From assembly GCA_016711705.1 (NCBI GenBank), contig JADJSK010000001.1:1240001-1304000 (forward strand): a stretch of 64,000 bases of DNA, read 5' to 3'. Every line of letters begins with the position of its first letter. The stretch's first letter is position 1. Below the pieces are notes generated by a model that was not told the DNA's origin, did no database searches, and worked only from the letters and a program-made list of their open reading frames with translations. The position numbers and the translations under genes are program-made. The stretch is from Candidatus Brachybacter algidus. GTDB taxonomy: Bacteria > Bacteroidota > Bacteroidia > Chitinophagales > Saprospiraceae. Shown in pieces: positions 55,835-64,000 of this stretch.

Positions 55835-56911
55835 TCAGAAATATTTAAAATCAAATTTTGGATCGAATTTTATCAGCGTTTCGTACATCAATTTGATAAC
55901 ATTTTCAACATCCTCTTTGTGAGCCATTTCAACTGTTGTATGCATATATCTTAACGGCAAAGAGATTAAGATACTAGGAATACCGCCATTGCTATAAGCA
56001 AATGCATCCGTATCTGTACCTGTACTGCGAGAAGCAGCAGATAATTGGATAGGTATTTTTGCTTTTTCTGCGATATCAATTACAAATTGTTGAAGCTTAT
56101 TGTGTACAGAAGGCGCATAAGTTAGCGTTGGGCCGGAACCGCAACTAATATCTCCATTCTCTATTTTGGAGATCATGGGTGTTCTAGTATCATGAGTCAC
56201 ATCAGTAATAATTGCCATATTGGGTTTAATAGTCTGAGCGATCATTTCAGCTCCTCTAAGGCCAATTTCTTCCTGCACAGAATTGACGATGTACAAAGTG
56301 AATGGTAATTTTTTCTTTTTCTCCTTGAGCATTCTAGCCACTTCTGCGATACAATATCCTCCCATCCTATTGTCCAGAGCTCGGCCACAATAAAAATTGT
56401 TGTTTAATTCAGAAAATTCATCCTGATATGTTGCTACACATCCTACATGGATACCCATTTCAAGGATTTCTGCCTTTGTTTTTGCACCTACGTCGATACA
56501 GATATTCTCCATAGATGGAGCCATATCAAGATTCTTACCCTTTCTGGTATGAATAGCAGGCCAACCGAAAACCCCCTTTACGATGCCACCTTTGGTATGT
56601 ATATTTACGCGCATGGAAGGAGCAATAATATGGTCAGAACCACCATTCCTTATCACGTAGATGAATCCATCGTCTGTGATATAATTAACAAACCAGGAGA
56701 TCTCATCTGCATGTGCTTCGATAACAACTCTAAAATCATTACCAGGATTAATGATGCCATAAGCAGTACCATATAGGTCTGAATGCACTTCATCCACAAA
56801 GGGTTTGATATAATCACTCCATAATTTCTGCCCATCTTTTTCAAATCCTGTCGGAGAAGGGTTGTTCATATACTTATAAAGGAAGTCGATATTTTCTGAT
56901 TTCTTAGCCAT
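55835..56911 (-). CDS. M42 family metallopeptidase (glutamyl aminopeptidase-like)
   Basis: A di-metal aminopeptidase of 358 residues. Metal ligands and catalytic residues are visible: VVIEAHADEISW (His, Asp), GRALDNRMGGY (Asp), VNSVQEEIGLRGA (catalytic Glu-Glu), and the last His in LRYMHTTVEMAHKED. M42 enzymes form dodecameric shells and trim peptides in the cytoplasm. No signal peptide is seen. Convergent with the acyltransferase gene. Confidence 0.92.
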   Translation of the reverse strand: MAKKSENIDFLYKYMNNPSPTGFEKDGQKLWSDYIKPFVDEVHSDLYGTAYGIINPGNDFRVVIEAHADEISWFVNYITDDGFIYVIRNGGSDHIIAPSMRVNIHTKGGIVKGVFGWPAIHTRKGKNLDMAPSMENICIDVGAKTKAEILEMGIHVGCVATYQDEFSELNNNFYCGRALDNRMGGYCIAEVARMLKEKKKKLPFTLYIVNSVQEEIGLRGAEMIAQTIKPNMAIITDVTHDTRTPMISKIENGDISCGSGPTLTYAPSVHNKLQQFVIDIAEKAKIPIQLSAASRSTGTDTDAFAYSNGGIPSILISLPLRYMHTTVEMAHKEDVENVIKLMYETLIKFDPKFDFKYF

Positions 56912-56999
56912 CTTAGATATAAATATTTTGAATAAATAGGAGCAAACTGCTTAAACAAAAAGAATTCGAAGGTAGTAAATTTATAGAAAAATGTGCTGA

Positions 57000-57347
57000 T
57001 TATTGACGCCATGACTTAGGGTCATTTTTCCATAGCAGTAATTCATTGAGATTCTCGGATTTTAGAATACCCAATTCTACTGCACATTGAATTAATGTAT
57101 CATAATCAGTCAAGCAAGCAATTTGAACTCCATGATTTTCAAAAAGTAATCTTGATTCATTAAATCCATAGGTGAAGATTGCCATCATTCCTGCTATTTC
57201 GGCATCAGCCTCCTGTAAAGATTGGATAGCCTGAAAGCTGCTTCCTCCAGTGGAAATTAGATCTTCAATCACAAGAACGCGTTGACCTTTTTCCAGTTTT
57301 CCTTCTACCGCATTCTTCATCCCATGCCCCTTGGCAGATGTCCTCAC
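57000..57347 (-). CDS. pyrE: Orotate phosphoribosyltransferase, C-terminal part (frameshifted)
   Basis: Continues pyrE after a single-base frame change. It contains the end of the flexible loop (RTSAKGHG) and the PRPP-binding motif VLVIEDLISTGGSSFQAI. The true continuation begins a few codons earlier, at GLPFIYVR, in the same frame. The ATG-like start at 57347 is inferred from the open frame only and is not a real start in my view. Confidence 0.88.
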   Translation of the reverse strand: MRTSAKGHGMKNAVEGKLEKGQRVLVIEDLISTGGSSFQAIQSLQEADAEIAGMMAIFTYGFNESRLLFENHGVQIACLTDYDTLIQCAVELGILKSENLNELLLWKNDPKSWRQ

Positions 57348-57364
57348 ATAGATGAAAGGTAGGC

Positions 57365-57628
57365 CTATCTATCAGCGAGTAACATACCGTGCGCAATTCC
57401 GCCTGTAGCTACTCCCGCGATTACATCAAAAGCAGGAAAATTTTGAGCACAATTTTGAAATCCATCACAAATTAGCTCACGAGCAGCAACATCACTAAGA
57501 CTTTTTCTATTATCACAATAAATCGGAGATTTGATACCCGATGCCCAGGTGAAACTATGTTCGTAATTGAGATTAATTGCGTTTATTTGCAAGAGCTTTT
57601 TTGCTATTTCCTTTTTATAATCAAACAT
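57365..57628 (-). CDS. pyrE: Orotate phosphoribosyltransferase, N-terminal part (frameshifted)
   Basis: Begins MFDYKKEIAKKLLQINAINL and has FTWASGIKSPIYCDNR and DVIAGVATGGIAHGMLLAD, all typical of PyrE, which makes orotidine monophosphate from orotate and PRPP in pyrimidine synthesis. It stops at ADR-TAG (57365-57367). One added T near 57366 would turn AGATAGGC into AGATTAGGC and give ADRLGLPFIYVR, joining both halves into a normal protein of about 209 residues. Confidence 0.9.
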   Translation of the reverse strand: MFDYKKEIAKKLLQINAINLNYEHSFTWASGIKSPIYCDNRKSLSDVAARELICDGFQNCAQNFPAFDVIAGVATGGIAHGMLLADR

Positions 57629-57645
57629 ATTTCTAGAATTGAAGT

Positions 57646-57653
57646 CAAATGTA
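57646..57653 (-). promoter_or_regulatory. Promoter -7 element for pyrE
   Basis: Minus strand reads TACATTTG, matching TAnnTTTG, 18 bases before the pyrE ATG. It overlaps the start codon of the divergent NUDIX gene. Confidence 0.5.
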
Positions 57654-58269
57654 TAAAATATATATTAATGAAATGCCCGTCACTCTTGCAAAAAGTGATC
57701 AGATTGGCCAATTCATGCCTACACTTGATGATAAACTAATCATACCATATCTCGGCAAACCTAAATCCCTAATGCAAATCATAAAAATATGTGAGTCACC
57801 GGGTAAATTGAAGGAGATAATTTTACATTCTCATGAGCCAATGCAAATCATTGAAGGACTTAACACGCAGATCAAAGAGATCGCCGCAAGTGGAGGTGTT
57901 GTCATTAATGAGTTTAACGAAGTACTTTTCATATATCGCAGAGGGTTTTGGGATTTACCGAAAGGAAAAATTGACCCGGGTGAGACAAAGGAGCAAACTG
58001 CGGTGAGAGAAGTTGAAGAAGAGACAGGAATCACAGGAATTGAACTAGGTGAGCATATAGGCAACACTTACCATATATTTAAGACGCTTAAAAGTGGTAA
58101 TTATTTTCTGAAAAAAACTTACTGGTTTAAAATGAAAGCACTAAAACAACCGGTGAAAGTTCAAAAAGAAGAAGACATAGACGAAGCGCTTTGGCTTTCT
58201 ATACCGACATTTATTAAGAAGTGTAAACCGATTTACAACAATATACTAGACATAATTGGAAAGGTATAA
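57649..58269 (+). CDS. NUDIX hydrolase
   Basis: The NUDIX box GKIDPGETKEQTAVREVEEETGI fits Gx5Ex7REUxEExGU exactly and sits in the middle of the 206 residues. About 75 residues before the domain (MYKIYINEMPVTLAKSDQ) are a separate N-terminal part with no known motif. The enzyme hydrolyses a nucleoside diphosphate linked to another group; the substrate is unknown. Divergent from pyrE with 20 bases between the starts. Confidence 0.88.
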   Translation: MYKIYINEMPVTLAKSDQIGQFMPTLDDKLIIPYLGKPKSLMQIIKICESPGKLKEIILHSHEPMQIIEGLNTQIKEIAASGGVVINEFNEVLFIYRRGFWDLPKGKIDPGETKEQTAVREVEEETGITGIELGEHIGNTYHIFKTLKSGNYFLKKTYWFKMKALKQPVKVQKEEDIDEALWLSIPTFIKKCKPIYNNILDIIGKV

Positions 58270-58398
58270 TAACTTAATTACTACCCATAAGACACTAACT
58301 GTCAACAGCTTATAATATCCAAATTATTGAAATAATAATCATTGATTTTATTCAAAAGTTTTTTTATTCAAAATACCCTGTTAATCAGGACTTTTAAT

Positions 58399-58406
58399 TA
58401 CCTTTG
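58399..58406 (+). promoter_or_regulatory. Promoter -7 element for rpsO
   Basis: TACCTTTG matches TAnnTTTG and is followed by a leader of about 50 bases before the rpsO ATG. Confidence 0.6.
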
Positions 58407-58460
58407 CGCCGCTAATCAAGATCTTAGTGATCGCATTTGGTAACCATATAAAAATTAAAA

Positions 58461-58736
58461 ATGGCTATTTATTTCAAAAAAGAAAAGGTCAGTGAAATAT
58501 TCGCTGAACATGGAGGAGCTGCCAAAAACACAGGAAGTGTAGAAGGTCAGGTCGCATTATTTACTTTCAGAATAGAGCAATTGTCTCTACACTTGAAAAC
58601 AAACAGAAAAGACCATGCTTGTACAAGAGCACTTTTGGCTCTCGTAGGAAAAAGAAAACGTTTGCTAACTTACCTTATGTCCAAGGATATAGTAAAATAT
58701 CGTGCGCTCATTGAGAAATTAGGCATCAGAAAATAA
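58461..58736 (+). CDS. rpsO: Ribosomal protein uS15
   Basis: A 91-residue protein with the S15 pattern NTGSVEGQVALFTFRIEQLSLHLK, RKDHACTRALLALVGKRKRLLTYL and the ending YRALIEKLGIRK. It binds 16S rRNA at an early step of 30S assembly. pnp follows, a gene order conserved from Escherichia to Bacteroidota, but a terminator lies between them. Confidence 0.95.
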   Translation: MAIYFKKEKVSEIFAEHGGAAKNTGSVEGQVALFTFRIEQLSLHLKTNRKDHACTRALLALVGKRKRLLTYLMSKDIVKYRALIEKLGIRK

Positions 58737-58745
58737 TTAAAAAAA

Positions 58746-58782
58746 GGGTGTTTCAATTTAGACTGAAACACTCTTTTTTTTT
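58746..58782 (+). terminator. Terminator between rpsO and pnp
   Basis: Stem GTGTTTCA (58748-58755) with TGAAACAC (58764-58771), A-run before and T-run after. Confidence 0.85.
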
Positions 58783-58847
58783 GTTCAGGAAACCCAGTTG
58801 TCGCCCAACTTTTTTACCATATTTTTTACTAAAACAAATTGAATATA

Positions 58848-60992
58848 ATGGGAAAACAAAACCCTACTTCACATAGCTTCAACCTTCCTGATGGAACTGA
58901 AGTAACTATTGAAACCGGCAAATTAGCGACTCAGGCGGATGGTTCTGCTTTAGTGCGCATCGGAAAAACGATGATCCTTGCAACTGCTGTATCAGCTAAA
59001 AAAGCGAAAGAAGGACAAAGCTTCTTTCCTTTATCTGTTGATTATCAGGAAAAATTTGCTTCGGCAGGTAGAATCCCGGGTAACTTTTTCAGAAGAGAAA
59101 CAAGATTGTCTGATTACGAAATACTTATCAGCAGACTTGTTGATAGAGCTATCAGACCTTTATTCCCTGATGGATATATGAATGAAACCCAAATCATTTT
59201 GACATTATTGTCTGCAGAGAAAGAAACACTTCCTGATTGCTATGTAGCACTTGCAGCATCTGCGGCATTGACAGTTTCTGACATACCATTCGCAGGTCCT
59301 ATTTCTGAAGTAAGAGTAGCAAGGATCAACGGTGCATTTGTGGTAAATCCATCAAAATCTGCATTACTTGAAGCAGATATGGATATCATCGTGGCTGCGA
59401 CTATGAATGATGTAATGATGGTAGAAGGTGAAGCAAAAGAATGTGATGAAAAAGATTTAGTAGCTGCTATTAAAGTAGCACACGAAGCTATAAAAGTACA
59501 GATCGATGCACAACTACAATTAGCTCAGAAAGTCGGTGGAATTGCATTGACACAAAGAGAAGTCGTACCGGAAGTCATTGATGAAGAATTGTATCAGTTA
59601 ATAAAATCAGCTGTTAAAAGTGGTATCATAGATATATGCAATGCTGCTCTGGCAAAGTCTGACAGAAAAGACAGACTTGAGAAAGTAGCATCTGCTTTGA
59701 CAGAAAAATTAACTGCTGATAAAGGCGAGGAATATCTTGCTGAAAATTCTGGAAAAATTGCAGCATATTTTGATAAAATCAAGAAGAATACCATTCGTGA
59801 ATTTGTATTGGATACCAATATAAGATTGGATGGTCGTAAGCTTGATCAAGTAAGACCAATCTGGTCTGAAATAGATTACCTTCCATCTACACACGGTTCT
59901 GCCATATTCAATAGAGGTGAAACACAATCATTGACATCCTTGACCTTGGGCACAAAAATGGATGAGCAAATGATCGATAAAGCTGTAGAACTTACGCATG
60001 ATCGATTCATTTTGCATTATAACTTTCCCGGCTTCTCAGTTGGTGAAGTAAAACCACAAAGAGGTCCTGGTCGTCGTGAAGTTGGTCATGCCAACCTTGC
60101 AGCAAGATCACTTAAACAAGTAATGCCTCAGGACAATCCTTATGTAATCAGATTGGTTTCTGATATTCTTGAATCAAATGGTTCATCATCAATGGCAACC
60201 GTTTGTGCTGGTTCACTTGCACTTATGGATGGAGGTATCAAGATCAGAGAACACGTAGCGGGTATCGCAATGGGTATGATCGCTGAAGGTGGCAGATTAG
60301 CTATACTTTCTGATATACTAGGAGATGAAGATGCATTGGGAGATATGGATTTCAAAGTGACTGGTACATCGAAAGGTATCTGTGGCTGTCAAATGGACAT
60401 CAAGATAGATGGACTTCCATATGAGCAACTTGAAAAAGCATTGTCTCAGGCGAGAGAAGGTAGATTGCACATAATTGCGAAAATGAATGAAACCATTCAA
60501 ACTGCTAATGACGACCTTAAACCTCACGCACCTAGATTAGTGGAAATCATTATCGACAAGAGCTTCATTGGAGCTGTCATCGGACCTGGAGGAAGTATCA
60601 TTCAGGATCTACAAGCTAAGACAGGCACGATTATCACTATCGAAGAGAAAGAAGGCAAAGGTTATGTCAATATCTCTAGTAATGATAAAGCAAGTATTGA
60701 TGCAGCTGTTGCGAAGATCAGACAGATCAGTTTCGCACCGACCATCGGAGATGTCTTCGATGCTGAAGTAAAGGAAATCCTTGCATTTGGCGCTGTGGTT
60801 GATTTTGCAGGTAAACAAGGTTTATTGCACATCAGTGAGATCTCTCATCAAAGAGTTGCAAACGTAGAAGATGTCCTTAAAGTAGGAGATAAGATCAAAA
60901 TCAAACTACTCGATGTAGATAAGAAAACCGGTAAATTTAAATTATCAGCGAAGGCATTAATTCCAAGACCTGGACAACAGGATCGTGATTAA
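58848..60992 (+). CDS. pnp: Polynucleotide phosphorylase
   Basis: The 3'-5' exoribonuclease that uses phosphate. It has two RNase PH domains (FFRRETRLSDYEILISRLVDRAIRPLFP; and SIMTx-like HYNFPGFSVGEVKPQRGPGRREVGH with SDILESNGSSSMATVCAGSLALMDGG), then a KH domain (FIGAVIGPGGSIIQDLQ) and an S1 domain (LLHISEISHQRV). From the ATG at 58848 the protein is 714 residues, a normal size. An upstream TTG in frame is less likely. Confidence 0.95.
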   Translation: MGKQNPTSHSFNLPDGTEVTIETGKLATQADGSALVRIGKTMILATAVSAKKAKEGQSFFPLSVDYQEKFASAGRIPGNFFRRETRLSDYEILISRLVDRAIRPLFPDGYMNETQIILTLLSAEKETLPDCYVALAASAALTVSDIPFAGPISEVRVARINGAFVVNPSKSALLEADMDIIVAATMNDVMMVEGEAKECDEKDLVAAIKVAHEAIKVQIDAQLQLAQKVGGIALTQREVVPEVIDEELYQLIKSAVKSGIIDICNAALAKSDRKDRLEKVASALTEKLTADKGEEYLAENSGKIAAYFDKIKKNTIREFVLDTNIRLDGRKLDQVRPIWSEIDYLPSTHGSAIFNRGETQSLTSLTLGTKMDEQMIDKAVELTHDRFILHYNFPGFSVGEVKPQRGPGRREVGHANLAARSLKQVMPQDNPYVIRLVSDILESNGSSSMATVCAGSLALMDGGIKIREHVAGIAMGMIAEGGRLAILSDILGDEDALGDMDFKVTGTSKGICGCQMDIKIDGLPYEQLEKALSQAREGRLHIIAKMNETIQTANDDLKPHAPRLVEIIIDKSFIGAVIGPGGSIIQDLQAKTGTIITIEEKEGKGYVNISSNDKASIDAAVAKIRQISFAPTIGDVFDAEVKEILAFGAVVDFAGKQGLLHISEISHQRVANVEDVLKVGDKIKIKLLDVDKKTGKFKLSAKALIPRPGQQDRD

Positions 60993-61014
60993 TCTTTTGA
61001 AAGGCTATATTTCT

Positions 61015-61045
61015 AAAGGCTGTCAGTTTTGGCAGCCTTTTTTTG
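61015..61045 (+). terminator. Terminator after pnp
   Basis: Eleven-base stem AAAGGCTGTCA (61015-61025) with TGGCAGCCTTT (61030-61040; one G-T type pair), then a T-run. Confidence 0.88.
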
Positions 61046-61423
61046 TGCCCGGAAGTCACAACTCTGAGATTGAAAGAACAATTATTGATTCAAAAATCTA
61101 ATACTCACCAGAACATCATGGATACTCATTGAATCATTAGCAATACTCATACCTCCAAAAAGAACTTTCCGATTTATTTACTTTGTTTTATTAATAAGAT
61201 CACTACAAAGTATTTTTAATCAAGAGATACAATAAATGGGTGAAACTATCATTTAACCCATCTACTCAATTCTGATCCAAATATTTTAATCAATAGCTGT
61301 TCACCGAATGGTTATCCAGATAAAAACCATGGATTATAAGTGCTGAAACTTTGATTAAACACGAAATACATTCCTAAAATTCTAAGCATTAGCTCTAATC
61401 CTCTTTCAATAAAAATAATTAAA
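61046..61423. other. Intergenic region upstream of the sigma factor gene
   Basis: No gene, RNA or clear repeat is seen in these 378 AT-rich bases. There is no full TAnnTTTG match; regulation of the sigma gene may be at this place but I cannot point to a site. Confidence 0.4.
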
Positions 61424-62041
61424 ATGCAAGATTCTGAAATTATTTCAGCCATCCTCGAAGGAGGAGTTGAACGCCAAAGAGCCCTTGGTTACGTTTACAA
61501 CAAATCAAATTGTAAAGGTAAGATTCATCGGGTCATTACTCGTTACGGTATAGATATGGAGGAGGCTCAAGATATCTTTCATGATGGAATCATCACCCTG
61601 GATAATTGTATAAAAACAAAAAAATTCAGAGGAGAAAGTTCTATTGATACCTATTTGTTTTCAATCTGCAAATTCCTTTGCTTAAACTATTGGAGGAAAA
61701 AGAAAAAAATGCTCTATATAGAAGATATTAGTCAAGTTAATAATTTTGAAATAAACAATCCTGTAAATACCGCTGAAGAATTTATCAAAAAGGAAGAAAA
61801 ATCTATTTTAGATAAAATGTTGAGTGAAGTTGGAGAAACATGCCAACAGGTTCTAAAAATGTGGCAACTTTCCTATTCGATGGAAGAAATATCAAAAGAG
61901 ATGAGTCTATCTAGTCCCAATATGGCTAAAAAGAAGAGATTCCTATGTCATAAAAGACTCATGCTATTGATAGAAAACAAAAATTACTACAGTTACCTTT
62001 CTGAATCAAGTATGTTAACTCAAACTAAAGCAGTAGTGTAA
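61424..62041 (+). CDS. RNA polymerase sigma factor, ECF/sigma-70 family
   Basis: Region 2 is seen in DMEEAQDIFHDGIITLDNCI and the helix FRGESSIDTYLFSICKFLCLNYWRKKKK, and region 4 in VLKMWQLSYSMEEISKEMSLSSPNMAKKKRFLCHKRL with its helix-turn-helix. Length is 205 residues with no region 1 or 3, as in ECF sigma factors. No anti-sigma gene is next to it; the next gene is a beta-propeller regulator. Confidence 0.85.
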   Translation: MQDSEIISAILEGGVERQRALGYVYNKSNCKGKIHRVITRYGIDMEEAQDIFHDGIITLDNCIKTKKFRGESSIDTYLFSICKFLCLNYWRKKKKMLYIEDISQVNNFEINNPVNTAEEFIKKEEKSILDKMLSEVGETCQQVLKMWQLSYSMEEISKEMSLSSPNMAKKKRFLCHKRLMLLIENKNYYSYLSESSMLTQTKAVV

Positions 62042-62052
62042 AAAAAATATAC

Positions 62053-62060
62053 TATATTTG
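62053..62060 (+). promoter_or_regulatory. Promoter -7 element for the propeller regulator gene
   Basis: TATATTTG, a match to TAnnTTTG, just after the sigma gene stop. Confidence 0.5.
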
Positions 62061-62144
62061 AAAAACACTGCATGGGTGATAGATTCAGCCGCACATTTGT
62101 TAGTCAATAGTAATTTCCGATGCTATTTTATTCCAATAAAAAAT

Positions 62145-64000
62145 TTGGTCCTATTTTTATTTTTTACTTGCTTACTAGCTATTTGCCCGGTAAGGGTTTC
62201 CTCTCAAAACGATTATTTTCGCAACATCAATTCAAGTTTAGGGTTGTCTCAAAATAGTGTGGTCGGCATTGCACTTGATAGTAGTGGTTTTGTATGGATG
62301 GCTACTCAGGATGGGTTAAACAAATACGATGGTAATAGTTTTACACTTTATAATAAGTATTTTGAAAACTTTACACCATTTAATGAGCTACAGATTGGCA
62401 AATTAATGGTGGAGCATAGTGGTGACCTTTGGATCATCCCAAAATCAAAAATCCCGGAATGCCGTAATAACATGACTGGAAGTTTTGCGCATTATCCTTC
62501 TTTAAAAAATTCCATATGTCTATTACAAAGAAAAAATGGAGATCTGTTGTTTGGAAATACATCAGGAAAAATTAAAATCCTGAACCGAAAGAGGCAGCCA
62601 AAAGGCGATATTGAGCTGCCTTTAAATGGTAATATTAATCGTACAATCTATTGCATTAGTGAAGACCATTTGGGTCGAATCTGGGTAGCTTCGGGTGCCG
62701 GTATTTTCCTCATCACAGAAAATAAAAACCGATTCTCTGTAAAACAGATCCATGTAGAATTAGGTGAACACAATATTTATTGCTATGTATTTAACGATGG
62801 TACAGATGTTTGGGTCTCTACACTTGGAAAAGGAATATACAAAAAATCTTTGGCTGAACAAAATTTCAAAAGGGTCTGGAAAATTGGAAATATTACGCTG
62901 CCTGAAAACTTGACTGTGTATTCCATAATTAGCCAAAGGAATAATAATATTTGGTTTTCTACTTTTTCAAAAGGCATTTATTGTTATAACCCGATCAATA
63001 ACCTAGCTAAACAATATGTTTCAAACAGATCAAAAACCAACTGGATAAATTATAACTATATACTTTCCAGCATGGTAGATGATGACGATAATGTTTGGTT
63101 TGGTAGTGATGGTGATGGTGTTTATGTATTGGAGAATAAATTTCACTTCAACATCCTAACCAAGGCTGATGCACCTCGAGAATTTAATTTTAGTCAGGCT
63201 AGAAGCATTTTTGCTGATAGTAATTCTATTTGGGTGGGCAATTGGCAAAATGGTTTGTTTAGAATTACCAGAAGTGAAACAGAATTAAAGTGGAAAAAAT
63301 TTGAACCTGAAGGGTTTAATGCTAGCCTGGACAATTGCATAGGTCTTCAGCAGGCCAAAAACGGTGACTTTTACCTTGCTACTCCCTATGAAGGATTATA
63401 CATGAAGCCAAATAAATCAAATAAAATTAAAAAGATTGATTTAAAAGAAATTGCTTCTGATCAATTACTAGGAATCAATACTATTAAATATACAGGAGAC
63501 AACGTTTTGTATTTGGGTACCCAGAAGTATGGTTTAATCAAGTATATGATAAGCCAGAATAAATTGATAAGATTCGAACTTCTAAACGATTCATCAATTG
63601 GATCATCAATACGTTGTATAGAACCTGACAATAATGGAAACATCTGGTTAGGCTTTGATAATAATGGAATTGGAAAGTTTAATATTAAAACCCAAAAATT
63701 CACTCATGTTAGTAAATCAAATTCTAGTATAACTAGCACTAATATTAAATGTATGCGTTATGATCCGAATCGCAACTTTTTGTGGATAGGGTCAAACGAT
63801 AAAGGACTTCTGAGGTTAAATATAAAAACTTCTAAATTTGAAAAATACGATATCTCAAGCGGACTTTCGAATAACACTATATATGGCATCGAGTTGGACA
63901 GGAAGGGCAATATTTGGGTAAGTTCTAATAAGGGAATTAGTGTATTAGTATTTGATAGCACTCTCTCAAACAAAGTGCCATTGATAACTAACTTTATGGA
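62145..64000 (+). CDS. Beta-propeller (Reg_prop) sensor/regulator, 3' end outside window
   Basis: An open frame with no stop up to the right edge. After a signal peptide-like start it shows repeated two-component regulator propeller blades: NSVVGIALDSSGFVWMATQDGLNKY, DHLGRIWVASGAG, DDNVWFGSDGDGVYV, NNGNIWLGFDNNGIGKF and RKGNIWVSSNKGISVL, nine or more so far. Such proteins go on to a membrane helix and a histidine kinase, GGDEF or LuxR-type output; which one is not visible. Start is unclear: TTG 62145 is in frame, but removing one A from the six-A run at 62138-62143 would allow ATG 62120 and a classic signal peptide (MLFYSNKNLVLFLFFTCLL). Confidence 0.85.
   Translation, partial: MVLFLFFTCLLAICPVRVSSQNDYFRNINSSLGLSQNSVVGIALDSSGFVWMATQDGLNKYDGNSFTLYNKYFENFTPFNELQIGKLMVEHSGDLWIIPKSKIPECRNNMTGSFAHYPSLKNSICLLQRKNGDLLFGNTSGKIKILNRKRQPKGDIELPLNGNINRTIYCISEDHLGRIWVASGAGIFLITENKNRFSVKQIHVELGEHNIYCYVFNDGTDVWVSTLGKGIYKKSLAEQNFKRVWKIGNITLPENLTVYSIISQRNNNIWFSTFSKGIYCYNPINNLAKQYVSNRSKTNWINYNYILSSMVDDDDNVWFGSDGDGVYVLENKFHFNILTKADAPREFNFSQARSIFADSNSIWVGNWQNGLFRITRSETELKWKKFEPEGFNASLDNCIGLQQAKNGDFYLATPYEGLYMKPNKSNKIKKIDLKEIASDQLLGINTIKYTGDNVLYLGTQKYGLIKYMISQNKLIRFELLNDSSIGSSIRCIEPDNNGNIWLGFDNNGIGKFNIKTQKFTHVSKSNSSITSTNIKCMRYDPNRNFLWIGSNDKGLLRLNIKTSKFEKYDISSGLSNNTIYGIELDRKGNIWVSSNKGISVLVFDSTLSNKVPLITNFM

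Overview
The window is AT-rich, gene-dense chromosome from a member of the Bacteroidota. I infer the class Saprospiria or Chitinophagia; the sequence alone does not settle this. The evidence is a complete type IX secretion (T9SS) core operon (porP/sprF-like, gldK, gldL, gldM, gldN), the T9SS regulator PorX, five secreted proteins ending in the T9SS C-terminal sorting domain, Bacteroidota-type promoters (TAnnTTTG), and almost no Shine-Dalgarno sequences.

Layout. 1-2.9 kb: 5'-truncated DUF3089 hydrolase, a GC-rich 29-bp tandem repeat, a frameshifted PAP2 phosphatase and fmt. 2.9-7 kb (minus): small exported protein, a transmembrane WG-repeat protein with a degenerate kinase domain, and an FtsE-like ATPase in one operon. 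7-20 kb: T9SS esterase, amidase, ccmB/ccmC/ccmD, glutamate dehydrogenase, Lrp regulator, TraB/GumN protein, porX, HD hydrolase, superoxide dismutase, cutC. 19.4-25.3 kb: two T9SS cargo genes, one a 1539-residue Ig/FN3 repeat protein. 25.3-28.2 kb: hpf, xerC-like recombinase, rpsU, MOSC protein and the tmRNA gene ssrA. 28.4-34.3 kb: T9SS core operon. 34.7-42 kb: NlpC/P60 hydrolase, phosphohexomutase, M1 aminopeptidase (T9SS cargo), split mutS2. 42-46 kb (minus): four envelope or unknown genes. 46-55.8 kb: dockerin-bearing T9SS cargo, feoAB, HEAT-cyclophilin lipoprotein, gcvT, GbsR-like regulator, LpxL-like acyltransferase. 55.8-61 kb: M42 peptidase, split pyrE, NUDIX, rpsO, pnp. 61.4-64 kb: ECF-like sigma factor and a beta-propeller regulator that runs off the window.

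Together the genes describe a protein-secreting envelope: GldKLMN and PorP/SprF form the secretion machine, PorX regulates it, and the CTD proteins (esterase, aminopeptidase, adhesin-like repeat proteins) are its substrates. The rest is mainly housekeeping, including ribosome function (bS21, HPF, tmRNA, uS15, PNPase). I see no prophage, insertion sequence, CRISPR array, rRNA or tRNA gene.

The most notable points are a WG-repeat membrane protein whose kinase domain lacks the catalytic Asp, a real Shine-Dalgarno on rpsU in a genome that otherwise lacks them, a GC-rich 29-bp triple repeat, and at least three (probably five) genes broken by single-base differences, most of them in homopolymers. 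That last pattern suggests consensus sequence errors, although mutS2 is worth testing for frameshifting.
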